Source: Spirochaetota bacterium
GTDB lineage: Bacteria; Spirochaetota; Spirochaetia; Sphaerochaetales; Sphaerochaetaceae
Length of the DNA: 64,000 nt
Reading direction: 5' to 3'
Assembly: GCA_023401595.1 (NCBI GenBank)
Contig: JAEXDQ010000030.1
Location: 1-64,000, forward strand
A program made the translations under genes and the position numbers. The notes below the pieces were generated by a model. The model worked only from the letters and a program-made list of their open reading frames with translations, did not search any database and was not told where the DNA came from. Of this stretch, positions 26,518 through 34,382 are shown in pieces. The first letter of the stretch is position 1. Each line of letters opens with the position of its first letter.

Positions 26518-26847
26518 CCGCTCGCAAGGACATGTGCGCTTTGCGCCGCAGGAGATTGCCGTATCACCCCTCCATCCACACGCATATCAATGCGAGCATG
26601 CATATCGCGCCGCATTCGTGTGCGCCGTGCGTCTGGCTCCATATCGGTTTCTGGTAATTTGCATGTAGCCGAACTATGATTGCCGGTCGTGTCCGGTATG
26701 CCCGTCTCCCTGATTGCCAAATATTCCCCAACTGATGACCACTTGACCTTAGAATGAGCCTAGCACGACCCTAGAGTGAGCCTAAGTTGAGCTTAGAGTG
26801 AGCCTGAGTTGAGCCTAGAGTGAGCCTGAGTTGAGCCTATCTTAAAG
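26518..26847. other. Intergenic region before tRNA-Arg
   Basis: This stretch between the M42 gene and the tRNA terminator contains no convincing gene. Its right third is occupied by a GAGCCTA tandem repeat, listed separately. Confidence 0.6.
26744..26838. repeat. Tandem repeat of TGAGCCTAGAG-like units
   Basis: Roughly eight or nine imperfect copies of a unit of about 11 bp (TGAGCCTAGAG / TGAGCCTGAGT) form a higher-order 22-bp period that becomes most regular toward the right. It lies between the M42 gene and the tRNA terminator and encodes nothing. The 22-bp period is the same as at 13099-13156, and both contain GCCTA/GGCTA cores. Confidence 0.8.
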
Positions 26848-26882
26848 AAAGCCCGTCATCCTTTCGGACAACGGGCTTTCTG
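26848..26882 (-). terminator. Terminator of tRNA-Arg
   Basis: On the minus strand, GAAAGCCCG and CGGGCTTTC form a stem directly downstream of the tRNA, followed by TTTAAG. The position fits termination of the tRNA transcript. Confidence 0.7.
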
Positions 26883-26884
26883 CA

Positions 26885-26958
26885 TGACGCTAGTGCGATT
26901 CGAACGCGCGACCTTCTCCTCCGGAGGGAGACGCTCTATCCAGCTGAGCTATAGCGCC
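26885..26958 (-). tRNA. tRNA-Arg (anticodon CCG)
   Basis: The minus strand folds into a cloverleaf: acceptor GGCGCTA/TAGCGTC (one G-T wobble), D stem GCTC/GAGC, anticodon stem TCTCC/GGAGA with loop CTCCGGA (anticodon CCG at 26922-26924, reading CGG), and T arm GCGCG-TTCGAAT-CGCAC with one C-A mismatch. The 3' CCA is not encoded. The prophage lies on its 5' side; the tRNA body and promoter are intact, so it is not the attachment site. Confidence 0.92.
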
Positions 26959-26989
26959 ATCTATGTGCCGACTTAACGCGACAACCGAC

Positions 26990-27018
26990 AACGTACCACA
27001 ACCCTGAAAAAAAAGCAA
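26990..27018 (-). promoter_or_regulatory. tRNA-Arg promoter
   Basis: Reading leftward, TTGCTT (27018-27013) and TACGTT (26995-26990) are 17 nt apart and lie about 30 nt before the tRNA 5' end. This shows that host DNA reaches at least 27018. Confidence 0.6.
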
Positions 27019-27045
27019 TTGTTCAACCGGAGAAGAAACAGGCGC

Positions 27046-27148
27046 TGTTGTACAATCCAAAAATTTCTGACAGAAAAATTGTACAATCCAAAAATTTCTG
27101 ACAGAAAAATCCAGCTTTTTGACACAAAATCCAGAAATGGATGACAAT
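27046..27148. repeat. Prophage left end: putative transposase-binding repeats
   Basis: Two exact tandem copies of a 31-bp unit (27048-27078 and 27079-27109) contain TTGTACAATCC and TTTCTGACAGAAAAA. They are followed by degenerate copies: CCAGCTTTTTGACACAAAAT, then CCAGAAATGGATGACAAT. The shared core TGACA(G/C)AAAA(A)TCC(AG) repeats about every 21-31 bp. Mu-like phage ends carry such ordered transposase sites, and the outer end begins TGT as expected. Confidence 0.8.
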
Positions 27149-27202
27149 TTTTTCGTGCTTTTCAGTGTTTATCCGTGGTTTATCGTGGTGTTGCATAAAA
27201 TG

Positions 27203-27226
27203 AAAAAGCCGGCTGTTAAACCGGCT
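27203..27226 (-). terminator. Terminator of the leftward early operon
   Basis: On the minus strand, AGCCGG-TTTAACAG-CCGGCT runs into TTTTTC. It lies 25 nt after the last leftward phage gene and before the end repeats. Confidence 0.75.
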
Positions 27227-27250
27227 GTAAACGTTGGAATGGACAATCCG

Positions 27251-27385
27251 CTATAGCGAGAACACCGCCGGTCCGAACCGGAGGATGCCGATGATCAGTA
27301 TGGCCGACATGGCCACGCACAGCAGCACGAAGGCGATACTGGCGATGGTCTGGGCGATTCCCAGGATGCTCTTCAGCTTCTTCAT
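27251..27385 (-). CDS. 44-residue phage membrane peptide
   Basis: The frame starts at 27385 after GGAGGATAGGGA and ends at 27253-27251. The peptide begins MKKLKSILGIAQTIAS and has one long hydrophobic span (about residues 8-36) ending near RFGPAVFSL. Its ATG overlaps the stop of the preceding gene by 4 nt, as at many junctions of this operon. It is the last gene before the early terminator. I do not recognise a family; a small holin-like or accessory membrane protein is possible. Confidence 0.65.
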   Translation of the reverse strand: MKKLKSILGIAQTIASIAFVLLCVAMSAILIIGILRFGPAVFSL

Positions 27386-27771
27386 TCCCTATCCTCCTTG
27401 CATAGCTCGAACTTCGAGATATCGTCGAACGACTTGATCTTCTTCTGTCCCGGATCGGGCCGGTACCTGTCAAGCCACTTCTCCACCATGGCGGCGGTCT
27501 GCACGAGTTCCTTGTAGCCCTTGCGAAGGTGGGTGCGCATCTTTATCAGCTCTTTCTGCAACTCAAGCGAGTTCCCTTTCCTTGTGTAATTCCAGGCATA
27601 TGACAATTGGCTTTTCGCCATTTGGATTTCCCTCACCAGTTCTTCGAATTCCTCCAGAAGCACCGCATACCCTTCATGGTCGGAACTGACAGGAGGGAAC
27701 TTCTCGTTGGCGTCGGCTAGCTCTTTCATTACCTGGGCGTTGAAAACATTGATGTCAAGTTTCGTGCTCAT
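27382..27771 (-). CDS. Phage early protein with MazG-like helix motif
   Basis: The 129-residue protein contains HEGYAVLLEEFEELVREI (about residues 32-49), which resembles the helical E-rich motif of phage MazG-like nucleotide pyrophosphohydrolase relatives (GYAVLLEELDEL types). The rest is helical and charged. Such proteins may cleave non-canonical or alarmone nucleotides, but the later metal-ligand motif is not obvious. The gene overlaps both neighbours by 4 nt. Confidence 0.6.
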   Translation of the reverse strand: MSTKLDINVFNAQVMKELADANEKFPPVSSDHEGYAVLLEEFEELVREIQMAKSQLSYAWNYTRKGNSLELQKELIKMRTHLRKGYKELVQTAAMVEKWLDRYRPDPGQKKIKSFDDISKFELCKEDRE

Positions 27772-28118
27772 CTACCACCTCCGAATATCAGCGGCTCCTC
27801 CACAATCTTCTTCATAGCCCGCTCATAGGCTTTCCGTCCCTCCGGGTCCTCCTTGATACCGGCGATGATCCGCTCGAACATCCGGACCTGGTGTTCCAGG
27901 GACTTGATGCAGCTTCTCACCGCCTGCCACGACATGTCCGCCTGGTCCAGCTGAGGCCGGTTGCGGTCATAGACGACTTCCTGCCGTCCCGACGCTAGGC
28001 TTTGCACGGACAGGGCCTCGTTGAGGGACATGCCTTTCCTCATGCGGTACCGGACGGTCTGGTGGTTGAGCCCGGCAGCCTCGCATCGCAGCATGAATTC
28101 GCTTTTTTGCCTCGCCAC
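27768..28118 (-). CDS. Phage early protein with N-terminal HTH-like segment
   Basis: The 116-residue protein has CEAAGLNHQTVRYRMRKGMS near its N-terminus, like the short repeat motif that marks DNA-binding segments in several phage and endonuclease-associated proteins. The remainder is helical (ERIIAGIKEDPEGRKAYE). I do not recognise a named family. It lies 1 nt after the DUF3846 gene and overlaps the next gene by 4 nt. Confidence 0.6.
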   Translation of the reverse strand: MARQKSEFMLRCEAAGLNHQTVRYRMRKGMSLNEALSVQSLASGRQEVVYDRNRPQLDQADMSWQAVRSCIKSLEHQVRMFERIIAGIKEDPEGRKAYERAMKKIVEEPLIFGGGR

Positions 28119-28119
28119 A

Positions 28120-28452
28120 TCACACCTCCAGCTTGCCCAGCATCATTACCGCCTTGGCGGCCTTCTGGGCCCCGGGGGTGATGGACCGGAATTCCCCGTC
28201 TCCTCCGACGCAGCAGAAGAACACCGTGCCGACGATCACGTCGCAGCCGAGGCAGAAGTTCGGCTGGCGGTTGTTCAGCTTCCCCTCCTCGTCACAAACC
28301 ATGATAGCAACGGAGCAGGGGCGGGGGAGGCGGACGACCTCGATCGTCCGGCATCCGATCAGTTCACACATGGATGGCCGGTCGTTCCCGACCATGGCGA
28401 TCCTTGGTTCCTTTCCCGGTTCCTTCACCAGGACGGTAAGTTGTTTATTCAT
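28120..28452 (-). CDS. DUF3846 domain protein
   Basis: The 110-residue protein fits DUF3846, a small domain common in phages and plasmids: VLVKEPGKEPRIAMVG, a GCRTIEVVRLP strand, CDEEGKLNNRQPNFCLG and the DVIVGTVFF strand. The function of the family is unknown; it often sits among replication or early genes. The ATG follows AAGGAGGTTAAACG, and it overlaps a TGA that ends an orphan coding-like stretch from the gene before it. Confidence 0.75.
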   Translation of the reverse strand: MNKQLTVLVKEPGKEPRIAMVGNDRPSMCELIGCRTIEVVRLPRPCSVAIMVCDEEGKLNNRQPNFCLGCDVIVGTVFFCCVGGDGEFRSITPGAQKAAKAVMMLGKLEV

Positions 28453-28506
28453 CGTTTAACCTCCTTGATCGGCCATATCTCAATGAACGTGTTGTAGGTG
28501 TTGCCG

Positions 28507-29160
28507 TCATATGAACTCCTCGAACATCATCTGCCAGGATGGCGGCACGGGATCTGACATGCGGGGCCTTGATTGGGCACCGTCGTCCTCCACGCCGACC
28601 GGCAGGTTCACCATTTCCCGGCTGATCATCCAGTCGTAGATATCCGGCCACCGCAGGACGTTCTGGGCGGTCGCCCCGGCGTCCTTCACGATGCAGGCCG
28701 TGGGGGAGCGCAGGAGCCTGCCCCAGTCGGCCGCCGTCGCCTCGTAGGGGAACGGCAGCTCCCAAAGGTCGTACCAGTCCATCATGTCCGGTTCCTGTGC
28801 TTCCGGACGGTCGTCCGATCCGAAAACGTCACGGGCCAGCGCGGAGCGGGTCGGTGGCTTCGGGTCGGGTGCCAGCAGCTCCTGCCGCTTAATACAGAGG
28901 TCGTAGCCGATGCGCTGCCTCGTGATCGCCCGCCGGCATCGCCAGAACCGCGCCAGCGCGGACCGCGGGATGCGGTACTGGTTGCCGACCAGCAGGCTGT
29001 CCAGGCGGTACCACCTGATGGCCCATCGGACCTGCGCCTCGGTCAGCGTCAGAATCTGCGCCGCCTCCCGGACGAAGAAGAACAGGGTGGGACCGACCGA
29101 TGCGGCCCCGATGCGCTCCTCTACCGTCAGGGGCAGCAGGTCGAGCTGGAAATCCTTCAC
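28507..29160 (-). CDS. Phage HTH protein, probably C-terminally truncated by a frameshift
   Basis: I chose the GTG at 29160, which has AGGAGGCGGC directly upstream; longer frames reach 29298 but read through the DUF3164 gene. The 217-residue protein has a helix-turn-helix/excisionase-like segment (LTLTEAQVRWAIRWYRLDSL, then IPRSALARFW, about residues 33-66). The frame stops at TGA in ATATGA. A 2-nt expansion (ATATAT) would extend it by 20 residues into a stretch that looks like real protein and whose stop overlaps the DUF3846 start, so a small deletion is likely. Confidence 0.65.
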   Translation of the reverse strand: MKDFQLDLLPLTVEERIGAASVGPTLFFFVREAAQILTLTEAQVRWAIRWYRLDSLLVGNQYRIPRSALARFWRCRRAITRQRIGYDLCIKRQELLAPDPKPPTRSALARDVFGSDDRPEAQEPDMMDWYDLWELPFPYEATAADWGRLLRSPTACIVKDAGATAQNVLRWPDIYDWMISREMVNLPVGVEDDGAQSRPRMSDPVPPSWQMMFEEFI

Positions 29161-29168
29161 GCCGCCTC

Positions 29169-29789
29169 CTAGACCGTGGAGAAGTCCAGGTTCAGCAGCT
29201 GGTACTTGCCCGAGGCGTCCCGGAAATGGATGCGGAAGCACGGCTGCGTGGACTCGATGCGGCGGGCCTTGTCTATGATCTCCATGGCGCGGTCCCACTG
29301 GGGCTCGTCATGGACTTCGTAGGATCGGAGCCGAAGAATCTCCTTGGCGTCCAGCGAGCCCTGCCTGACCCGGAACGCCCGCGACACGAGTTCCCTTACG
29401 AAGGGTTTCGTATCCTTCGTGGCGTCGGTGATCAGGTCGTCAAGGATGGCCTTGGCGGCCCATATCTCCTCTGTGAACCCTATGCGCTCGCTCATGGCGA
29501 CCGATATCCTGATCGACCCGTCGTAGCTGGACAGTGTCAGGTTCCCTTTCCTGTCGCCGCCGAGCCTGACGCCATATTGTGCCGCCGCGACCTTGACGAA
29601 CCTCTCGATGTCCTCCATGCAGGAGGCCTTCACGTCCATGATCGCCAGCCGCAGGGCGGTGATCTTCTCCGCGATGTCGTTGACCAGCTCGTCCCGCGCC
29701 TGGTCGATGGGCCGCACCAGTTCCTCCGGGATTAGCTTGCCCATGGCGTTCTTGTAATACACCTTGCCGTCGATGACCTGTGTCCTCAT
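29169..29789 (-). CDS. DUF3164 family phage early protein
   Basis: The 206-residue protein matches the DUF3164 family of Mu-like phages: an N-terminal segment VYYKNAMGKLIPEELVRPID, a central GVRLGGDRKGNLTLSSYDG strand region and a C-terminal part with FRIHFRDASGKYQLLNLDFS. The function is unknown; it is a marker of transposable phages. It overlaps the GemA gene stop by 4 nt and lies in the leftward early operon. Confidence 0.85.
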   Translation of the reverse strand: MRTQVIDGKVYYKNAMGKLIPEELVRPIDQARDELVNDIAEKITALRLAIMDVKASCMEDIERFVKVAAAQYGVRLGGDRKGNLTLSSYDGSIRISVAMSERIGFTEEIWAAKAILDDLITDATKDTKPFVRELVSRAFRVRQGSLDAKEILRLRSYEVHDEPQWDRAMEIIDKARRIESTQPCFRIHFRDASGKYQLLNLDFSTV

Positions 29790-30271
29790 TTTTCTCTCCT
29801 TTCCGATTGATATCTGGCCGTCCTGTTGATCCAGCCTATGACGCGCCTCAGCTCCACGACGTCGCAGAACCTGAGCTCCTGCTTCCCGATCACCTTCTCC
29901 AGGAATCCCTGGACCCGTTCCTCAGCGGATGGGCCGAACACCTGCCTTGCCCTCCTATGTATCTGGGCCATGGTCCCCTGCCGGGCCTTCCACGCCTCCT
30001 GGTGCGGGGATACGTATGGGAACGCCTCACGGAACCCCGCCCGGTTGAACAGATCCATGACCTTGCGCAGGTCGTTTTCGTCCGCGTGGGAACAGCTGTC
30101 CTCGCCGGTGACCGCTCCGACGAACTGGCGGTACTCCCAGTCGGCCAGAGGGCGGCCGTGCGCCCCGCAGTCGGGGCACGACTGCCCGAAGAACAACCGG
30201 TTGCAGAGCGTGCACATGAGCGCCGCTTTCCTGGCGATGTGGACCGATGCGAGAAGTGACCGCCTGTTCAT
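29786..30271 (-). CDS. GemA-like regulator with zinc-ribbon insertion
   Basis: The 161-residue protein begins MNRRSLLASVHIARKAAL, like GemA (DUF1018), a Mu early protein linked to host gene modulation. Directly after this helix there is a CxxC-x8-CxxC zinc ribbon (C20, C23, C32, C35) not seen in Mu GemA, then the GemA-like C-terminal part (VIGKQELRFCDVVELRRVIG). The ATG overlaps the preceding stop by 4 nt. The zinc ribbon suggests nucleic-acid binding. Confidence 0.75.
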   Translation of the reverse strand: MNRRSLLASVHIARKAALMCTLCNRLFFGQSCPDCGAHGRPLADWEYRQFVGAVTGEDSCSHADENDLRKVMDLFNRAGFREAFPYVSPHQEAWKARQGTMAQIHRRARQVFGPSAEERVQGFLEKVIGKQELRFCDVVELRRVIGWINRTARYQSERREK

Positions 30272-30741
30272 TTCCTGCTCCTTACCGACTTGGGGCAGAC
30301 GGGGGAGGACGACAGCATCCTGTAGACATACGCGTACACTCTGCCCGTCTTCTGCCGTCCGATCGGCGCAAGGTATCCGTCGGCGGTCCATGTCTTTGTC
30401 AGGTGCTGCACATATGCGAGCTGGACACCGCACGTCCTGACTATGTCTGCGTTCGTGAAAGTCCCGAGTATCTGCATCGTCTTCCATGCCAGCTCTATGT
30501 TCCGTCCCCTCATGAGATCCGGATCACCCGTATATCGGATGATCTCATCTTCCTTGACGGCTTTCCCTCCATGGGTGAGACGGATGAAGGAAGACCAGAA
30601 CAGCCCCCTCGACAGGTCGTGGAACTCGTTCCTGAACTGCTCGAACGTACAGGTCTTTTTTTGCGCAAGATATTTTTCCATCTGCCTGGACGGTACGGTC
30701 GTACCGAAAAGCACATCACGTTCTGAACGGCTTATAGGCAT
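30268..30741 (-). CDS. Phage early protein, probable winged-helix
   Basis: The 157-residue protein overlaps the 3' end of the MuB-like gene by 26 nt and starts after GGAGGTGCTGG. A region near residues 90-140 (FTNADIVRTCGVQLAYVQHLTKTWTADGYL...) has the spacing of a winged helix-turn-helix. I do not recognise a named family. It is co-transcribed with the transposition genes, so a role in early regulation is plausible but unproven. Confidence 0.65.
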   Translation of the reverse strand: MPISRSERDVLFGTTVPSRQMEKYLAQKKTCTFEQFRNEFHDLSRGLFWSSFIRLTHGGKAVKEDEIIRYTGDPDLMRGRNIELAWKTMQILGTFTNADIVRTCGVQLAYVQHLTKTWTADGYLAPIGRQKTGRVYAYVYRMLSSSPVCPKSVRSRK

Positions 30742-31642
30742 CCAGCACCTCCTGTGTCAGTTCGCTGATCCCGCTGCTGTTCATGATCTGGACGATGTGC
30801 TGGGCGTCGTTGACCAGCACCCGGAAATCCCTTCCCGCCCATCTGAGCAGGGTCTTGCAGGCCTCTGCCTGGCCGCTGATATCCAGGCCGACCGCCTGCT
30901 GGTAGTATGTCGCCACGTCCACGATCGTCAAAGGCTTGAAGACAATCTCCGGCTTGCGGATGCGGCTGTGGAGCCTCGGCTGGCTTGCCAGCTTCGAGAC
31001 GAGCGATTCCTCCCCGACCAGCAGGATCGGGACCTTGCATTCCTCGTTGAAGCCCCTCAGCATCTCCAGATACCTGACCGGCAGGCGGTCGGCCTCGTCG
31101 ATGATGATCAGCTTGCGGAACGTCATCGTCGCGTCGCGTATGATGCTCAGGTTCCCTTCGTAGGTCCGGGCGCAGTTGCCGGTCAGCCGCTGGGCGATCG
31201 CCTTTGTGAGCATCGTCATGGTGTATCCTTCTATATAGAGGATGTAGACGGCTGGGTCGGTGGTTGCCGCATAGTGCTGGATCGCGGTGGTCTTGCCGTA
31301 TCCGGCCCGTCCCGTCACCAGCCCGATGCTGGCGTTCAGCGTAGTGTCGTTGTCCAGCAGGTCGTCGGCGAGCGTCTCCAATTCGTTGACGTTCTGCGTG
31401 CTGATGAACACGTAGGGGTCCACCCGCAGTATGCCGGGTTCGACGTCGATCTCCGGGACCAGTTCCGCCTCCAGCAGCCCCCCCTCGACCATTTTCCTGA
31501 TGATGGCCTTCTCCAGGTTCTGCCAGTTGGGGTAGTCCCGCGACTTCACGCGGCTGATCGCCGACTTGCCGACGCCCACCAGCGCACCCGCCATCGTGTT
31601 CGTGATATTCGCCTTTTCCATGGCTTCCGTGAGTGTCATCAT
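30716..31642 (-). CDS. MuB-like transposition target-capture ATPase
   Basis: MuB-type AAA ATPases polymerise on target DNA and deliver it to the transposase. The 308-residue protein starts MMTLTEAMEKA, has an HTH-like segment (about residues 17-35), Walker A GRAGYGKTT (111-119) and Walker B LIIIDEAD (178-185), with the sensor-like RLHSRIRKPEIVFKPL later. The ATG overlaps the MuA-type stop by 4 nt. Partner and gene order match Mu, though the module is inverted relative to the late genes. Confidence 0.93.
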   Translation of the reverse strand: MMTLTEAMEKANITNTMAGALVGVGKSAISRVKSRDYPNWQNLEKAIIRKMVEGGLLEAELVPEIDVEPGILRVDPYVFISTQNVNELETLADDLLDNDTTLNASIGLVTGRAGYGKTTAIQHYAATTDPAVYILYIEGYTMTMLTKAIAQRLTGNCARTYEGNLSIIRDATMTFRKLIIIDEADRLPVRYLEMLRGFNEECKVPILLVGEESLVSKLASQPRLHSRIRKPEIVFKPLTIVDVATYYQQAVGLDISGQAEACKTLLRWAGRDFRVLVNDAQHIVQIMNSSGISELTQEVLDAYKPFRT

Positions 31643-33780
31643 GCCTCGCCTCCGAATTTTCTGTAGTTGGTCCAGTAGACCTCGTTCTCCCTGTACTCTT
31701 CGCTGGCCTCGTATGAGGCCATGAACCGCCTGTCCTTTTCTTGCAGGGCGTGGCCCTGGATGATCATGTCCTGGCACCATTTGTACCTGTCGTAGGCCGA
31801 GGCGTGGAGCGACAGGATCGGCGTGACCTTGCTCCTGGGCTGTACGCCGGGTTCTCCCAGCCGCTTGCGGACCTCCGCCGGCAGGTCGATGTCGGTAGCC
31901 TCCGGCATGGTCTCCTGGACGGCCTCGGCCTGTGCAAGGAACCGGCCCATGTCGCTCTTGACCGTCAGCTCCCCGACGGGGCTGGTGAAGGACTTGAACA
32001 CCTCCCGCACCGCGGCCATCTGCCTGCGCTTGGAGGCTATGGCCCGTACCATGGCCTCGTCATCCAGCATCGTGAGCTTTTCCACCGCCTTGAGCGGGCG
32101 GACGGGGTTCTCCGCGCACGGGACTATGGCGTAGGCGTAGGATGGGTTCCACCGGTCGAAGCGGACCTCGACGGTCTTGCCCTCGTAGCGGTGCAGGCCG
32201 ACGTCCAGTATCCTGCCTCCTGACGCCTGGAGCTCTTCGCCAACATACTCGACGTTGTCCGCCAGCACGCGGTTGCGGTTGACCTTGGCCCTGCGCCGGT
32301 CGAAGAGGATCAGGTCGATGTCCCGGTCGTCCATGTACCTGGCGGTCCACCCCTGCCTCTGCCGTTGCCCCAGATAGTCCCAGGGCGTCATGCCCAGGGT
32401 CGTGTGGACGCGCTCGGTCTCGTAGACCTTGATCGCCCGGCAGACGGCGGCGATGAAGCCGTCCATCGTCAGCAGCTCCCGTTTCTCCTTCTGCTTCTCC
32501 AGGCGGGCGCGTTCCTCCTCGTCCTGCGCGGCGCTGGCCCCCGGAGTAGCGACCGCGCCGGGAAGCAGGAACGAGCGGAGGATGCCTTCGAGCGTCCGGA
32601 AGAACCGTTCGATGTCCTTGGCCTTGGCGTTGCGCACGTTGGCGAATATCCGCCGGTGCGTCCGGCGCCAATCCTCCGGTGTCTTGGCCGAGGCGAGGAT
32701 GTTGCCGTCCTCGTCCTCCACCACGTATTCGCCGTCGGCCGTCCTGGACAGCTCGCTGATGTCGGCGGCGGCCATATGGTTGAGCATCAGGTCCTCGACG
32801 ATGGCGTTGATCGCCTTGCTGCACTCGGACGATCCGTTGTCGTTGTATGTGCAGTCGAACATCCCGCACCGCTTGAGCCCGACGCGCAGCGCCTCCTTGA
32901 CCGTGTCTGAGGTGTAGGTCCGGTCGAAGGCGATCCCGTAGACGACCTTGGTGCATTGGTCGAGCCACAGGTAGCACTGGGGCCGGTATATCTCGCCGTT
33001 CTCATAGTCCGCGACCCACCAGTCGAAGATGTGCTGGTCGCCTATGATGACCTGCATGGGGCGCAGCGCCTTGCAGTCGCGGCTGATGTAGAAGTGGTTG
33101 TCCAGCCCCCTGTTGCCCTCCAGCGCGTACTTGATCAGCGCGTCCGGGATCTGCTTGAGCAGGGCGAAGGCGCTGCTGCGGCTTCCGATCTTCCATCCGT
33201 TCTGGTCGGCCTGAGCGCATAGCGCCCGCCAGGCGGTCTCCTTGGTGCATGAGCCGTACTCCTTGGTGGCCTTGAGGAAGAATCCCTGGAGGTAGTCGAT
33301 CGCCTCCGGACAGAACGCGCCGCCCTTGCGGCCGATGACCGCCGGCCTGCCGTTGATCCCATACGCGAGGATTTCCTTCTCTATACGGCGGACCGTCGAT
33401 TCCGAGACGCCGGCGTAGAAGGCGACGTGCCTCACCCATGCGGAACGGGGGACGTCCGCCGGTCGCGTCTGTATCTTCTGGGCGATGTCCCGTTTCCTGA
33501 CGAGCTGGGACGTCAGGCGGTATCCGTCCTGATAGCCGCTGACGACCGCCTTCTCCTGCGCGGCCGGGGCGAGGGCGGGGAGCATGGCCCGCTCCACCGT
33601 CACCGCCTTGTCCTGGACGATCTTCTCCTGCCATTCGTCCGGCAGGGAAGGGACGTACAGCTCCATGGTCCTGCCGTCCTTCATGCGCCGCTGGATCCTC
33701 CGGTCCTTCTGGACGCGGATCTGTACGGCGCGCTTGGTCTTGCCTATGGCGAGCGCCACCAGTTTGATGTCAACCCACAT
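31639..33780 (-). CDS. MuA-type DDE transposase
   Basis: The 713-residue protein carries out replicative transposition and integration. N-terminal DNA-binding region (about 1-140) includes an HTH (YAGVSESTVRRIEKE); the catalytic core has D248 (IIGDQHIFDWW), D314 (YNDNGSSE) and E391 (AKDIERFFRTLEG), followed by RVHTTLGMTPWDYL and the mu-transposase C-terminal beta-barrel and tail. Spacing resembles MuA (269/336/392). It is preceded by the Ner-like gene (11-nt overlap) and followed by the MuB-like gene. All three catalytic residues are present, so it is likely active. Confidence 0.95.
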   Translation of the reverse strand: MWVDIKLVALAIGKTKRAVQIRVQKDRRIQRRMKDGRTMELYVPSLPDEWQEKIVQDKAVTVERAMLPALAPAAQEKAVVSGYQDGYRLTSQLVRKRDIAQKIQTRPADVPRSAWVRHVAFYAGVSESTVRRIEKEILAYGINGRPAVIGRKGGAFCPEAIDYLQGFFLKATKEYGSCTKETAWRALCAQADQNGWKIGSRSSAFALLKQIPDALIKYALEGNRGLDNHFYISRDCKALRPMQVIIGDQHIFDWWVADYENGEIYRPQCYLWLDQCTKVVYGIAFDRTYTSDTVKEALRVGLKRCGMFDCTYNDNGSSECSKAINAIVEDLMLNHMAAADISELSRTADGEYVVEDEDGNILASAKTPEDWRRTHRRIFANVRNAKAKDIERFFRTLEGILRSFLLPGAVATPGASAAQDEEERARLEKQKEKRELLTMDGFIAAVCRAIKVYETERVHTTLGMTPWDYLGQRQRQGWTARYMDDRDIDLILFDRRRAKVNRNRVLADNVEYVGEELQASGGRILDVGLHRYEGKTVEVRFDRWNPSYAYAIVPCAENPVRPLKAVEKLTMLDDEAMVRAIASKRRQMAAVREVFKSFTSPVGELTVKSDMGRFLAQAEAVQETMPEATDIDLPAEVRKRLGEPGVQPRSKVTPILSLHASAYDRYKWCQDMIIQGHALQEKDRRFMASYEASEEYRENEVYWTNYRKFGGEA

Positions 33781-34066
33781 TTTCGCGTCTCTCCATCGGT
33801 TGTTTGACGTTCGCCGGCTTGGGCGAGTTGTAGATGTCCGGCAGTATCGCGCTGAACGCCTGCGCGGCCTTGTCCAGGTCGTACCATGACGGATAGCCGA
33901 TGATCCTCGCCAGGGCGTGCTCGACCCGTTCCGAGCGGTCCTTGCCCAGCAGGACCTGGCTGACCAGCTGGGGCGTGCAGCCGATGGCGTTGGCGATGCC
34001 GGTCAGGCTGATCCCCCTCTCCCTCAGACGCAACATGCAGAAGGTGTGGATGTAGGTGCTTGTCAT
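33770..34066 (-). CDS. Ner-like phage regulator
   Basis: With the ATG at 34066 the protein has 98 residues. The central part (RERGISLTGIANAIGCTPQL, then VSQVLLGKDRSERVEHALAR) matches Ner/Nlp-type helix-turn-helix proteins, which damp early transcription in Mu. The frame can be extended to 34447, but the extra part reads through the preceding gene. It overlaps that gene by 4 nt and the transposase start by 11 nt. Confidence 0.82.
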   Translation of the reverse strand: MTSTYIHTFCMLRLRERGISLTGIANAIGCTPQLVSQVLLGKDRSERVEHALARIIGYPSWYDLDKAAQAFSAILPDIYNSPKPANVKQPMERRENVG

Positions 34067-34377
34067 CTCGTTCCTCCTTCCGGTTCTTCCATGCGGAACA
34101 CCATGCCTGCCAGTTCGTCGTACCATGGAGTTCCCTTCATCTCTCCGCTTTCTTCCGTCGCCATCTCTTGCCTTGTCTCGGTGCCTGTGCGAGAACAGAT
34201 GAAATGCCCGTTGGCAGGATTGACCAGGACCGTCCAGACGAACGTCCCGGCGATGACGCCGTCCTTGAACACGACCAGATCGTCGAGGCCGCTCTGATAT
34301 CTTTCCGCGTCCACGGTGAAGAGATGGTCGGCGAAGGCTTGGCAGATTTGTTTCAATGGCTTTACTGTTTTGCTCAT
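34063..34377 (-). CDS. Phage early hypothetical protein
   Basis: The 104-residue protein starts at 34377 with AAGGAGCGGAC upstream. It contains LDDLVVFKDGVIAGTFVWTVLVNPANGHFICSRTG-like beta strands in the middle (about residues 31-65), suggesting a small beta-fold. I recognise no family. It lies directly next to the first accessory cassette, whose boundary repeat supplies its ribosome binding site. Confidence 0.6.
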   Translation of the reverse strand: MSKTVKPLKQICQAFADHLFTVDAERYQSGLDDLVVFKDGVIAGTFVWTVLVNPANGHFICSRTGTETRQEMATEESGEMKGTPWYDELAGMVFRMEEPEGGTR

Positions 34378-34382
34378 GTCCG

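Noticed and set aside
26744..26838. Possible CRISPR array
   Set aside because: Units are about 11 bp with no spacers of constant length and no cas genes nearby; it is a simple tandem repeat.
26885..27046. tRNA-Arg as phage attachment site
   Set aside because: There is no tyrosine or serine integrase, the tRNA and its promoter are intact outside the element, and the phage has a DDE transposase that inserts with little site preference.
28447..28510. Small separate gene beginning at ATG 28510 (MTATPTTRSL...)
   Set aside because: Its composition is not protein-like; the neighbouring frame without a start looks more natural and is better explained as the lost tail of the preceding gene.
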